Source: Methylobacterium sp. Leaf99
GTDB taxonomy: Bacteria > Pseudomonadota > Alphaproteobacteria > Rhizobiales > Beijerinckiaceae
Direction of reading: 5' to 3'
Length of the DNA: 64,000 nucleotides
Assembly: GCF_001422375.1 (NCBI RefSeq)
Contig: NZ_LMMU01000001.1
Location: 1,548,178-1,612,177, forward strand
This document shows positions 54,083 to 63,448 of the stretch, one piece after another. The notes beneath the pieces are model-generated. The model was given only the letters and a program-made list of their open reading frames with translations, had not been told where the DNA came from and did no database searches. How positions within the stretch are numbered: the first letter of the stretch is position 1; each line of letters starts with the position of its first letter. A program made the position numbers and the translations under genes.

Positions 54083-54281
54083 CTTGGGTCGCGCGCGCGC
54101 CCGAAGCGCCGGGCGCTCCGGGTATGGAGGGGTTTCCGCGTTCGGACCCGTGGCCGATATCGCGGGCGACGGGCCCCCTCCGCTGGACGGCAGGGCGATC
54201 GCGATGGCCGGTTGCGCTTGCATTTGCGCTTGAACCGTCGCGCGGAGCGCCCGTGCGCATCCCCATCTCCGCGCCTGCCTA

Positions 54282-54535
54282 CTGGATTCACACAACTGCG
54301 AATGGGCCGATTCCATGCAGCGGCAGGCATCCGGACGCGGGCGGGAGGCGCACCGGAGCTCCCTCTCCTGGAAGGAGAGGGTTGGGGTGAGGTGTGGGAC
54401 ATCTCCGAATAGGTCACACACCTCACCCTGTCCCTCTCCTTCCAGGAGAGGGGACCTGCGCTGCCCGCGAGAGCCTTCCAGGAGAGGGGACCCGCGCTGC
54501 CCTTGAGATGTGTGAATCCCGTAGCCCTCGCCAAG
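54282..54535. repeat. Modular palindromic repeat cluster
   Basis: The 54083-54747 gap has no gene. The repeat reads GGATTCACACAACTGCGAAT, GGGCCGATTCCATGCAG, CATCCGGACGCGGGCG, CTCCCTCTCCTGGAAGGAG, then an inverted pair GGTGAGGTGTG (54386) / CACACCTCACC (54416). It ends with two copies of TTCCAGGAGAGGGGACC and the closing GATGTGTGAATCCCGTAG module. Confidence 0.85.
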
Positions 54536-54747
54536 CGGGGCGAGGGGATGCGCACGGGGCTTCTTCGACAGCCCCCTTCCGCAGCGGCTTTCAGACCGCG
54601 ACCGCCAGCTGCGATCGCCCCGGTCTCGTCGGGGGCTTATGGCAGGGCGGACGCCGCAAAGGCGGGACTGTCGCCCCCCACCCGGCCATCGCCCCCTGCG
54701 GCAACCACCGCCCGGGGCGCCCCGGGACGGAGCCTCGCACGTCGTCC

Positions 54748-54799
54748 TCAGAACCTTTGCTCAGAACCTTTGCTCAGAACCGTTGCTCAGAACCGTTGC
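54748..54799. repeat. 13-bp tandem repeat at a gene 3' end, 4 copies
   Basis: Two copies of TCAGAACCTTTGC are followed by two of TCAGAACCGTTGC. The last copy contains the stop codon and the codons for the C-terminal Q-R-F of the minus-strand autotransporter gene; the other three lie just past its stop. Confidence 0.95.
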
Positions 54800-57700
54800 G
54801 TAAAGTTCAGCTTCGCCGTCTGGCTCCGCGCCGTCTCGGCGAATTGGGCGCCGTAGGTCAGGCCGAGGCTCGCCGACGGGCCGACCGCCAGATCGAGCCC
54901 CGCGTCGAACACCACCGCATCGGCGGCGATCGGGATGCCCGAACTCGTGAACGGCGTCCCGCCGGTGAAGGCGACGCGGGTCGCCGCGGCCGTGTCGTCG
55001 AAGGCGTGGCGCCAGCCGAGCGTGCCGCGCAGGGAGACGGCCATCGCGTTCAGGGTCACGTCCGTCGACGCATGCAGGCCGAGGGTCGAAAACGTGACGC
55101 CCGTGGTCCTGCCCGCCATGGTCAGGGCCGCGAGGCCGCCGGATTCGGCCAAGCGGTCCGTCGACTGGCTGACATAGGCGAGATCGGCGAAGGGCTCGAG
55201 GCCGACACGGCCGACGGTCATCCCGTAACCGACCTGACCGTAGACCTGGGCCGTCGTGGCGGAATAGCTGCCCGTCAGGATGTCGGCGAAGCCCGGAAGG
55301 GTCACGTTTCGCCTGGTGCGGAGGTCGTGAAACGTCACCGCCGTGCCGGCCCGAAGGCCGAGGGCGCCGAGCTGCGCGCCGCCATAGGCGCCGAGGCTGT
55401 AATCGTCGCTCCAGCCGGACGATGCCGGAGCGCTGTAGGTCGAGCGGCCGACGCCGCCCATCACGCCGAGGCGCGCGCGGCCGTCGAGGACGGCGTGATC
55501 GGCGCCGATGAGGAACCCGCCGCCGGTGCGCGTCAGGCCGGACGCGTTGCCGTCGGCGTCGCGCCGGCTCCAGTCGCCGAGGGCCTGGGTCCAGATCGCC
55601 AGCCGCTCCGTCGTCGCGGGGGCCGCGACGAAGCCGTGCGTCCCGGTCGCGTTGCCCGCGTAGGGCAGGGCCGCGCTCGGGCCGGCATAGGCGAGGACCG
55701 GCGCACGGGACCCGCCGACCGCACCGGATGCGCTCCGGATGCGATCGATGCCGGCGTTGCGGGCGAAGCGGCTGTCGTCGATCATCTGGGTCTGCAGCGA
55801 TCCGTGCAGGTCGCCGGACAGCCGATCGAAGGCGGATTGCGCCGTGGCGGCGTTCGGCAGATGGGCGGCGGCGGCGAACAGCGCGTTGCCGGCGGGGAGG
55901 CCGTCGAGGCCGGCCGCCGTGGCCCGTTGATTGCGGGTGACGGCCGCCGTCGCGAACGAGGCCGCGACATCGAGATAGACGGCGTTGGCGTCGTAGCGAT
56001 CGACGAGGCCGATGAAGGGCGCGATCGGCGCGGTGCCGGTGACGCCGGAGAACCGTCCGGTCACGCCGCCGGTGGCGGTCAGGATGGTGTAGCGGGTGCC
56101 GAGGGTGAAGGCCGCCGGTGACGCCGCGACGACCACGGTGCCGCCGTCGAGGTGGGCCGCGCCCGCCACGCGGGTGCTGTCGCTCGTCGTTGCCGTGGTC
56201 CGGACCGAGTACTGCGAGCCCGCCTGGGCCGTCAGCGTTCCGTTGACGGCGAGCGTCCCCATCGACGCGAGGGCGCCCGGCGCCAGGGTGCCGCCGGCCT
56301 TCACCGTGACGTCTCCCATGGACCCCGCACCGGTGAGGATGCCGCCGGCCTTCACCGTGGCCGCCGACACGATCGACCCGGCGATTTCGAGGGCGCCGCC
56401 ATCGACGATGGTGGGTCCCGTATAGGTGTTCCGGCCGCTCAGGGTCAGGACGCCGCTGCCGCCGAGGGTCAGGCCGCCGGAACCGGAAATGTCGTTGTTC
56501 CAGGAATCGGCGGCGTTGAAGCCGCCGAGCGCCCCGTTCATCGTGACGGCGACCTGCGAATGGAAGGCGCCGTAGCCGTCGCCCGCCGCGTAGAGGTTGA
56601 GGCGCGCATAGCCGGAGCCGTCGTCGAGGGCCGAGCCCGACGCGATTTCGGTGGTGGCCAGGACCTCCCGCCGCTGCGCCGCGGTGAGGTACGGGAACCG
56701 GGTCTGCAACAGCACCTCGGCCCCGACGGGAACGACCGGCGCGAGGTCGGTCGGTCCCACCGACGGCAGGCCGTAGGTGAGATAGTAGGTGTAGGCGGCC
56801 TTGTTCTTGGCGTTGTCGCTGAAGCGGTCGGGCGCGCCGGCGGCGATGCAGGCCGTGATGCTCATGCCGCAGGCCTGCGCCACCGACGCGCGCAGATCGG
56901 TGAAGGCCTGGTTGAACAGCGCCTGGTAATCGCCCGTCGACGGCTGCGGCAGGGGAACGCCGCGTTGATCCAGCAGATTGAGGTTGGTGAAGTCGGGATT
57001 GTTGTTGAGAATCTGCACGAGGTTCCAGGTCGCGAGGATGCGGCCGCCGATGGAGTCGAGCGGATAGTGCACGCCGAGCACGACGCGGCTGGCGCTGTAT
57101 TCCGCGCCGCGCATCACCTGCTGCTGCCAGCGTTCCGGAAACATCATCGCCAGGGTCAAGGCGCCGCTCCATCCGCCGGACGAGTGACCGCTCGGAAACG
57201 AGATGCTGTTCTTGCCGGGAAGAATGTTGGCGGTCAGATTGTCCTTCGTCACGCCGAAGTAGTCGACCGCGGAAAAGTTGACGTACCGGCCGGGTCGCGT
57301 GAAGTACGGACGGGTGTTCTCGCTGGTGCCGCCCGGGCCGGCGCTGTTCGGCTGCTCCGGGACATAGTAGCGATCGTAAGGGTTCAGGATACCGTCCGCG
57401 GGGAGCGCGAGTCTGGCCGTGAACGGCGTGCCGAGCGTGTTGGCGGAGGTGCCGGCGCCGGTCCAGGCCCGGCCGGCGGCGAAGCCCTGTCCGATCAGCA
57501 GGCGATGCTGACCGCTGGTGTTCGCACTCAACGTGTTGATCGAACCGAACAGTTGATTCCAGCTCGGCACTTCCGTGAAGGCAGAGCTGGGGAATTCCTT
57601 GTTGCCGACCGAGAAGGCCTTGAACAGGCTGGTGCCCAATCCTCCTTCGGCATAGGCGGCCGCGTTCGCAGGGCCGCCGATGGTATCGCGCATCGCCTGA

Positions 57701-58014
57701 TTGCGCCGCTCCTGCGTGGCATTGTTCTGAATCTGAAACGTCGTCTCGAGGTTCACGTCGAGCGCCGCGCGTCCCGCCGCCGTGCCGGGCAGTCGATTCA
57801 AGTTGGTGAGCAGATTCGCGCCCCCTTCCATGATGGCCTGCTGGGCGTGACTTTCACCGACGCCGAACGCCGCGATCATCAGGGCGGCGACCGAAACCGC
57901 GGACGGAGATCGACTGATCCTTCGAACGCTTTTCAAATACGCGAACGAAGACACGTCTGTTTTATCTGTCGTCACCGGCCGGCCCCATCGGTCAATATTG
58001 ATGATCGACGCCAT
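54787..58014 (-). CDS. Acid phosphatase (PAP2) passenger fused to autotransporter barrel
   Basis: A 1075-residue secreted protein. A long N-terminal signal (SAVSVAALMIAAFGVGESHAQQ) is followed by a class A acid phosphatase passenger: the PAP2 motif FPSGHSSGGWSGALTLA lies near residue 275 and SRVVLGVHYPLDSIGGR (the SRX5HX3D motif) near 313. The usual KX6RP lysine cannot be placed, although SENTRPYF is in the right region. An autotransporter-associated repeat (LTLSGRNTYTGPTIVDGGAL) lies near 520-550. The last 280 or so residues form the barrel, ending TAKLNFTQRF with terminal Phe. It should display a phosphatase on the surface. The start ATG 58014 is tentative. Confidence 0.88.
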   Translation of the reverse strand: MASIINIDRWGRPVTTDKTDVSSFAYLKSVRRISRSPSAVSVAALMIAAFGVGESHAQQAIMEGGANLLTNLNRLPGTAAGRAALDVNLETTFQIQNNATQERRNQAMRDTIGGPANAAAYAEGGLGTSLFKAFSVGNKEFPSSAFTEVPSWNQLFGSINTLSANTSGQHRLLIGQGFAAGRAWTGAGTSANTLGTPFTARLALPADGILNPYDRYYVPEQPNSAGPGGTSENTRPYFTRPGRYVNFSAVDYFGVTKDNLTANILPGKNSISFPSGHSSGGWSGALTLAMMFPERWQQQVMRGAEYSASRVVLGVHYPLDSIGGRILATWNLVQILNNNPDFTNLNLLDQRGVPLPQPSTGDYQALFNQAFTDLRASVAQACGMSITACIAAGAPDRFSDNAKNKAAYTYYLTYGLPSVGPTDLAPVVPVGAEVLLQTRFPYLTAAQRREVLATTEIASGSALDDGSGYARLNLYAAGDGYGAFHSQVAVTMNGALGGFNAADSWNNDISGSGGLTLGGSGVLTLSGRNTYTGPTIVDGGALEIAGSIVSAATVKAGGILTGAGSMGDVTVKAGGTLAPGALASMGTLAVNGTLTAQAGSQYSVRTTATTSDSTRVAGAAHLDGGTVVVAASPAAFTLGTRYTILTATGGVTGRFSGVTGTAPIAPFIGLVDRYDANAVYLDVAASFATAAVTRNQRATAAGLDGLPAGNALFAAAAHLPNAATAQSAFDRLSGDLHGSLQTQMIDDSRFARNAGIDRIRSASGAVGGSRAPVLAYAGPSAALPYAGNATGTHGFVAAPATTERLAIWTQALGDWSRRDADGNASGLTRTGGGFLIGADHAVLDGRARLGVMGGVGRSTYSAPASSGWSDDYSLGAYGGAQLGALGLRAGTAVTFHDLRTRRNVTLPGFADILTGSYSATTAQVYGQVGYGMTVGRVGLEPFADLAYVSQSTDRLAESGGLAALTMAGRTTGVTFSTLGLHASTDVTLNAMAVSLRGTLGWRHAFDDTAAATRVAFTGGTPFTSSGIPIAADAVVFDAGLDLAVGPSASLGLTYGAQFAETARSQTAKLNFTQRF

Positions 58015-58105
58015 AGGCGCGACGGATGACAGTCCAGCGACAATCGATGGCGCGTGTTTGTCCGACGCCGACTGAATTTCGATCGCCCCCCCCCTGCGGC
58101 ATGGG

Positions 58106-58306
58106 CGACCGGATTCACACAACTGCGAATGGGCCGATTCCGTGCAGCGGCAGGGCCCCCGACGGCATCCGGATGCGGGCGTGAGGCCCACGGGTGCCCC
58201 CTCTCCTGGAAGGAGAGGGGACCTGCGCTGCCCGCGAGATGGGTGAATGCCGTAGCCTTTTAGGAGAGGGGACCTGCGCTGCCCGCGAGATGGGTGGATG
58301 CCGTAG
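58106..58306. repeat. Modular palindromic repeat cluster
   Basis: The 58015-58482 gap has no gene. The same modules as at 54.3 kb appear in the same order: GGATTCACACAACTGCGAAT, GGGCCGATTCCGTGCAGCGG, CATCCGGATGCGGGCGTGAG, CCCTCTCCTGGAAGGAGAGG. Two tandem copies follow of a unit of about 46 bp built from AGGAGAGGGGACCTGCGCTG, CCCGCGAGATGGGTG and ATGCCGTAG. Confidence 0.85.
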
Positions 58307-58482
58307 GCGGCATGGGGGCGGGAAGCCCGGTCCGTGGGGGCGCGGTCGCCCGCGGCGGGGACGAGGCCCCCTCGGTGCCGCACCGGCGATGGGGTCAGGA
58401 CCGGCCGCCCTCGCCCGTCATGTCCGGAGCCGGCCCGTCTCCCGATCCCCCGTCACCGACGCCACGGGCGGGGACCGCTCCC

Positions 58483-59421
58483 TCAGGACGCGTCGCCCGC
58501 CACCTCGATCCGCGCCTTCAGGATCTCCAGCAGGGCCCGGTCGCGGCGGGCCTCCAATTCGGAAAAGGTCCGGCCGGCGGCCTCCGCCTCGACGCCCGCG
58601 ACGATGCGGGCCTTCACGTCCGCGTCGAGGCCGGGGGTTCCGAGGCTCGCCCAGCGCCGCTCCTGGCTCGCCCCGAGATGGTCGAGGTAGTGCCGGATGC
58701 CGCCGGCGCCGCCGCCGAGGTGGTAGGTCATGTGTGGCCCCATGGCGGCCCAGCGCAGGCCCGGCCCGTTGCACAGGGCGGCGTCGATGTCGGCGACGCT
58801 CGCCACCCCCTCGGCCACGAGGTGCACCGCCTCGCGGTAGAGGGCCGAGGCGAGGCGGTTGGCGATGTGGCCCGGCATCTCGCGGCGCAGGATCACCGGG
58901 CGGCGCCCGAGGCCGGCGTAGAACGAAGCCGCCCGGACCGCCACCGCGTCGTCCCCGGCCACGATCTCCACCAGGGGCACGAGGTGGGGCGGGTGGAACG
59001 GGTGGGCGACGATCACCCGCTCCGGCGTCGCGCAATCGGCCACGAGGGCGCTGCGCAGCATCGCCGAGGTGCTCGACGCGACGAGGATGCCCGGCGCCGC
59101 ATGGCCGTCGATCTCCGCCAGGACGGCGCGCTTCACGCCCTCGTCCTCGGGGGCGTTCTCCTGCACGAAGCGGGCGCCCGAAACCGCGTCGGCCAGGCGG
59201 GCATGGTGCGTGAGGCGGCCGTCGCCCGTCAGCCCGAGTTCGGCGAGTTGTTCGCGGGCGCGGGCCACCGCCGGCCCGAGGCGATCCACGAAATCCGGGG
59301 CCGGATCGTGGGCCGCCACGTCGAGGCCGTGGGCGAGGAACAGGGCCGCCCAGCTCGCCCCGAGGGTGCCGCAGCCGATCACGGCCACGGGGCCGGTGTC
59401 ATCCGTACAGAGCTCGGCCAA
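58483..59421 (-). CDS. 3-hydroxyacyl-CoA / L-carnitine dehydrogenase-like enzyme
   Basis: A 312-residue NAD-dependent dehydrogenase. GPVAVIGCGTLGASWAALFLAHGLDVAAHD is the Rossmann GxGxxG with an acidic end. SSTSAMLRS and ERVIVAHPFHPPHLVPLVEIVAG follow, and PGHIANRLASALYREAVHLVAEGVAS is the helical C-domain with catalytic-site residues. The HPFHPPHLVPLVE variant is common in carnitine 3-dehydrogenases. The start TTG 59421 has GGGAGG seven bases upstream; GTG 59460 in the same frame would add 13 residues. It is divergent from an ABC importer that might supply its substrate, which is conjecture. Confidence 0.83.
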   Translation of the reverse strand: MAELCTDDTGPVAVIGCGTLGASWAALFLAHGLDVAAHDPAPDFVDRLGPAVARAREQLAELGLTGDGRLTHHARLADAVSGARFVQENAPEDEGVKRAVLAEIDGHAAPGILVASSTSAMLRSALVADCATPERVIVAHPFHPPHLVPLVEIVAGDDAVAVRAASFYAGLGRRPVILRREMPGHIANRLASALYREAVHLVAEGVASVADIDAALCNGPGLRWAAMGPHMTYHLGGGAGGIRHYLDHLGASQERRWASLGTPGLDADVKARIVAGVEAEAAGRTFSELEARRDRALLEILKARIEVAGDAS

Positions 59422-59534
59422 TCCGTCGCCTCCCGCCGCTTTACTTTCGGCGGTCGGCACGCCTTATTCAATCCATCACGGTCCGTTGAAGGACCGGATG
59501 CGGGCGAGAACGACCCGCGACGCGGAGGAAACCG

Positions 59535-60524
59535 ATGTTCATGCGCAATGCGGCGGCGCGGGCCGCCCTGCTGGTCCTGGCCGCCTTCGCCGCCGCGCCG
59601 GCCCGGGCCGACGACGTCGTGCGCCTCGGCAATCTCAAGTTCGCCCATTACGGCGCCGTCTCCTACATGAAGGAGCTCGCGCCGAAATTCGGCCTGAAGA
59701 TCGACGAGCGCGTCTTCGCCAAGGGCGCCGACATCTACCCGGCCATGGCCGTGGACCAGATCGACATCTCGGCGTCGGGCGCCGACGGGGCGGTGGCGGC
59801 CCGCGGCAACGGGGTGAAGCTCTACGTGGTGGCGGGCTTCGCCGACGGCGGCGTCCGCATCCTCAAGCGGCCGGACCTCGACGCGGTGAAAACCCTGAAG
59901 GACGTGAAGGGCCTCAAGGTCGCCTCCGTCCGCGGCGGCACCCAGGACCTGATGCTGCTCGCCGAACTCGACAAGCACGGGATGACCTGGGGCGAGCGCC
60001 CCGGCAAGGACGTCCAGCTGATCTACTTCAACAACTACGCCGACCTGAACCAGGCGCTGGCGCAGAAATACGTCGACGTCATCTGCCAGAGCGAGCCGCA
60101 ATCGACCCAGGCCATCAGCGCCGGCTACGCCACGGAAGTGGTGAAACCCTACGACACCCCCATCGGCCGGCCCGTGCGCCCCCTGGTGATGACCGAGAAG
60201 ATGTACAACGAGCGCCCCGAGGTCGCCGGCCGCGTCCTCAAGCTGTTCGTCGCCGCCACCAAGGCCTTCATCGACGACCCGGCGCTGGCCGAGAAATACG
60301 TCCGCGAGACGGTGTTCAAGGGCCAGCTCACGGCCCAGGATTTTCGCGATGGCATGGCGAATGCCAAGTACACCTACGACGTGCCCGCCGGCCACATGCA
60401 GATCACCACCGACACCATGATGAAGTACGGCCTCGGCAAGATGGTCAATCCGCCGAAATCCGACGCCGAGTGGGTGAAGACCGACCTGCTCGAGAAGGCC
60501 AAAGCCGAACTCGTGTCCCGCTGA
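59535..60524 (+). CDS. ABC transporter substrate-binding protein (NMT1/SsuA-like)
   Basis: A 329-residue periplasmic binding protein. The signal peptide (MFMRNAAARAALLVLAAFAAAPARA) is followed by DDVVRLGNLKFAHYGAVSYMKELAPKFGL and DIYPAMAVDQIDISASGADGAVAARGNGV, the pattern of the NMT1/THI5 and sulfonate-nitrate-taurine binding family. The ligand is not identifiable. The start ATG 59535 follows GGAGGAAAC. It is the first gene of an importer operon, 7 nt before the permease. Confidence 0.88.
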   Translation: MFMRNAAARAALLVLAAFAAAPARADDVVRLGNLKFAHYGAVSYMKELAPKFGLKIDERVFAKGADIYPAMAVDQIDISASGADGAVAARGNGVKLYVVAGFADGGVRILKRPDLDAVKTLKDVKGLKVASVRGGTQDLMLLAELDKHGMTWGERPGKDVQLIYFNNYADLNQALAQKYVDVICQSEPQSTQAISAGYATEVVKPYDTPIGRPVRPLVMTEKMYNERPEVAGRVLKLFVAATKAFIDDPALAEKYVRETVFKGQLTAQDFRDGMANAKYTYDVPAGHMQITTDTMMKYGLGKMVNPPKSDAEWVKTDLLEKAKAELVSR

Positions 60525-60531
60525 GGCCGCC

Positions 60532-61335
60532 ATGCATCGGCTGCGCGGCGCCATCGTCCCCGTCCTGCTCCTCGTCCTGTGGGAGGTCCTGAGCCGGCTC
60601 GGCGTCTTCTCCGCCGTGGTGCTGCCGCCACCGAGCTCCGTGGCGGTGAAGTGGCTGTCCGGCATGGTCCCGGCCCTGCCCCACGATCCGGCGCAGGAGA
60701 GCTACGTCTCCTGGCTGTTCTCCGGCGAGATGCCCCACGACGCCGTGGCGAGTCTGGCCCGGGTGCTCACGGGCTTCTGCATCGGCGCCGGCCTCGCCGT
60801 GCCCGTCGGGCTCCTGCTTGGCACCAGCGACCGGCTGTTCTCCCTGTTCAACCCCCTGCTCGAGATCCTGCGGCCGATCCCGCCCATCGCCTACATTCCG
60901 CTGGCTATCGTCTGGTTCGGCCTTGGCAACCCGCCGGCCCTGTTCCTCATCGCGCTGGGCACCTTTTTTCCCGTGCTGGTCAACACCATCGCGGGGGTGC
61001 GGCAGGTCGATTCCATCTACATCCGCGCCGCGCGCAACCTCGGGGCGGGATCGTGGACGATGTTCCGCCGGGTGATCCTGCCGGCGGCGAGCCCGTTCGT
61101 GCTCGCCGGCATGCGCATCGGCATCGGCACCGCCTTCATCGTGGTCATCGTCGCCGAGATGATCGCCGTCTCGGACGGCCTCGGCTACCGCATCCTGGAG
61201 GCGCGCGAATACATGTGGTCCGACAAGATCATCGGCGGCATGCTCACCATCGGCCTCCTCGGCCTCGTCATCGACGGGGCGATGTCGCGCCTCAACGACC
61301 ACCTGCTGCGCTGGCACCGCGGCCTCGAGCGCTGA
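60532..61335 (+). CDS. ABC transporter permease (SsuC/TauC-like)
   Basis: A 267-residue inner-membrane protein with about six helices. The ATPase-docking EAA loop is RAARNLGAGSWTMFRRVILPAASPFVLAGMRIG. NPLLEILRPIPPIAYIPLAIVWFGLGN is the conserved segment of the nitrate/sulfonate/taurine permease family. It lies between its binding protein (7 nt) and its ATPase (14 nt), so the three form one importer. Confidence 0.92.
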   Translation: MHRLRGAIVPVLLLVLWEVLSRLGVFSAVVLPPPSSVAVKWLSGMVPALPHDPAQESYVSWLFSGEMPHDAVASLARVLTGFCIGAGLAVPVGLLLGTSDRLFSLFNPLLEILRPIPPIAYIPLAIVWFGLGNPPALFLIALGTFFPVLVNTIAGVRQVDSIYIRAARNLGAGSWTMFRRVILPAASPFVLAGMRIGIGTAFIVVIVAEMIAVSDGLGYRILEAREYMWSDKIIGGMLTIGLLGLVIDGAMSRLNDHLLRWHRGLER

Positions 61336-61349
61336 ACCGGACCCTCGGC

Positions 61350-62144
61350 ATGCAGGCAGAAATCGTCGTCGCCCACGCCAGCAAGGTGTTCGGCAGCGGG
61401 CCCGGGGCGGTGACCGCCCTGGAGGACATCAGCGCCACGGTGCCGGAGGGGCAGTTCCTGTGCCTGCTCGGCCCCTCGGGCTGCGGCAAGTCCACCCTGC
61501 TCAACGCCATCGCGGGCTTCGCCCCCCTGAGCGGCGGCCGGATCACCCTCGGCGGCCGCCCCGTCACCGGGCCGGGGCCGGACCGGGGCATGGTGTTCCA
61601 GGAATACGCCCTGTTCCCGTGGATGAGCGTCGAGGACAACGTCCGCTTCGGCCTCGACATCAAGGGGGTGCCCAAAGCCGACGCCACGGTGACGGTGGAC
61701 CGCATCGTCGCGACCCTCGGCCTGTCGGATTTCCGCAAGCGCTACCCGAAGGACCTGTCCGGCGGCATGCGCCAGCGCGTCGCCATCGCGCGCATCCTGG
61801 CCCTCGATCCGCCGGTGATGCTCATGGACGAGCCGTTCGGGGCCCTCGACGCCCTGACCCGGCGCACCCTCCAGGACGAGCTCCTGCGGATCTGGGCCGA
61901 GTTCGCCAAGACGGTGATCTTCGTCACCCACTCCATCGAGGAGGCGCTCTACCTCGCCGACCGCATCCTGGTGATGACCTACCGCCCGGGCCGCCTCAAG
62001 CGCGACATCGCCGTCGCCCTGCCCCGGCCCCGGGACACGGCCGCCCCCGACTTCAATGCCCTCAAGCGCGAGCTCGCCACCCTGGTGATGGAGGAGCAGA
62101 GCCGCTTCACGGAAGCCGAACGCCACGGCCCGGCCGTCGCTTAG
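61350..62144 (+). CDS. ABC transporter ATP-binding protein (SsuB/TauB-like)
   Basis: A 264-residue ATPase. Walker A is GPSGCGKST, the Q-loop is in VFQEYALFPWMSVEDN, the signature is DLSGGMRQRVAIARIL, and Walker B is VMLMDEPFGALDALTR with the H-loop in FVTHSIEEALYLADRI. It energises the permease encoded upstream. The start ATG 61350 is 14 nt after the permease stop. It is the last gene of the operon, about 120 bp before tRNA-Phe. Confidence 0.94.
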   Translation: MQAEIVVAHASKVFGSGPGAVTALEDISATVPEGQFLCLLGPSGCGKSTLLNAIAGFAPLSGGRITLGGRPVTGPGPDRGMVFQEYALFPWMSVEDNVRFGLDIKGVPKADATVTVDRIVATLGLSDFRKRYPKDLSGGMRQRVAIARILALDPPVMLMDEPFGALDALTRRTLQDELLRIWAEFAKTVIFVTHSIEEALYLADRILVMTYRPGRLKRDIAVALPRPRDTAAPDFNALKRELATLVMEEQSRFTEAERHGPAVA

Positions 62145-62264
62145 TCGCCTCCGGGCCCCCGGCGGACCGCCCGAAAAAACCTTCCCGAAACCGGCTGGAC
62201 AGGCCGCCGAACCCCCTCTATACCCCCCCTCCACAGGCGGTGCCGCTCACCCGAACCGCCCGTT

Positions 62265-62340
62265 GCCCAGGTAGCTCAGTTGGTAGAGCATGCGACTGAA
62301 AATCGCAGTGTCGGCGGTTCGATCCCGTCTCTGGGCACCA
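62265..62340 (+). tRNA. tRNA-Phe (GAA)
   Basis: A complete 76-nt cloverleaf with encoded CCA. The acceptor is GCCCAGG/TCTGGGC, the D-arm GCTCAGTTGGTAGAGC, the anticodon stem TGCGA/TCGCA with loop CTGAAAA (anticodon GAA at 62298-62300), and the T-loop TTCGATC. Confidence 0.98.
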
Positions 62341-62479
62341 TTTCGACTCTCCCCGGCGATGGTTCTTTGAGCGCCGGACCGGGTGCGTGATGCGCCCCCT
62401 CCGCTCAGCCGTTGCAGACGGGGATCGTCGCGGCCCCTGCGGCCAGTCCCGTGTCGCGTGCGCGCCCCGCAAAAACCCC

Positions 62480-63448
62480 TCACGCGTCCGTCCGCAACCG
62501 GGCATGCTCCCTGTAGTCGCGCGGCGTCATGCCGAAGCGATCCTTGAAGCGCCGGGAAAAATGCGACTGGCTTGAGAAACCGCAGCCATAGGCCAGGTCG
62601 GCGATCTGCCGATGCGCGGATCCGCGGTCGGCCAGGCGTCCCGCGGCGATGTTCAGCCGGCGCTCCCAGATCCACTCGGCGATCTGGCGCCCCTGCTCCT
62701 TGAACAATTCCTGGAGCCGACGCAGGGACACGCCCATGGCGGCCGCGAGTTGGGCCGGATCGAGGGTCGGGTCGCCGATATGCGCCTCGACATAGGCCTT
62801 GGCCCTCTGGACCACGAGGGTCCCGTGCAGGGATCGGGGCACCTCGCGGGCGAGACGGTCGGCCATGCCGGCGACGATCAGGTCGACACCGATCGACGTC
62901 ATGCGCGCCGCCGTATCGGGGGACAGTTCGTGTCGAATCCGGATCAGTTCGGCGAAGAAGCTGGTCACGAGGCTCGTCGAAGCCTGCTCGGCTTCGAGGG
63001 TCAGCGACGTGTAGATCTTCGCGTTTCCGAGAAGATTTTCGATCTTATGCCGTGGAACGCCGAGGTTGAAGTCCTGACTGAAGTCGCACAGATGCAGATC
63101 CAGCGGCCCGACTTCCCGGATGACGATATCCCCGGGCCGCTGAATCGAGGTTCGATCATGTTGCAGGGTATGCGCAACGCCACGTGTTCTTAAACTGACC
63201 GTCAGCGTGTCGTCCCTGAGATTCTTCTTTCGGACGACGTTGTCGCGAATTGTGTACCGCGACGAACCAGTCTGCGTAAAACGATTGACCGTCATGTTTC
63301 CGATGCTGGACACTTCCAGCCGGGCCTGGAACGGCCCGTCCTCGTCGCGCAAGCCCTCGATGGGAAAGTACCTCTCGCGGAGCCGTTCACACCATGGATC
63401 GAACGTGTTGCCGGAGGGGGCTTCGTCGGTCGTCAGCACGGTCTGCAT
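62480..63448 (-). CDS. AraC-family transcriptional regulator
   Basis: A 322-residue regulator. The N-terminal half (FQARLEVSSIGNMTVNRFTQTG, RPGDIVIREVGPLDLHLCDFSQDFNLGVPRHKIENLLG) resembles the AraC-binding-like domain of FeaR/NdmR-type proteins. The C-terminal DNA-binding domain has two HTHs: DPAQLAAAMGVSLRRLQELFKEQG, and RQIADLAYGCGFSSQSHFSRRFKDRFGMTPRDYRE with the AraC signature. Ligand and targets unknown. It is convergent with tRNA-Phe. Confidence 0.9.
   Translation of the reverse strand: MQTVLTTDEAPSGNTFDPWCERLRERYFPIEGLRDEDGPFQARLEVSSIGNMTVNRFTQTGSSRYTIRDNVVRKKNLRDDTLTVSLRTRGVAHTLQHDRTSIQRPGDIVIREVGPLDLHLCDFSQDFNLGVPRHKIENLLGNAKIYTSLTLEAEQASTSLVTSFFAELIRIRHELSPDTAARMTSIGVDLIVAGMADRLAREVPRSLHGTLVVQRAKAYVEAHIGDPTLDPAQLAAAMGVSLRRLQELFKEQGRQIAEWIWERRLNIAAGRLADRGSAHRQIADLAYGCGFSSQSHFSRRFKDRFGMTPRDYREHARLRTDA

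Noticed and set aside
62265..62480. tRNA-Phe as an integration site of a genomic island
   Set aside because: No integrase gene and no repeated 3' tRNA fragment are seen in the window.
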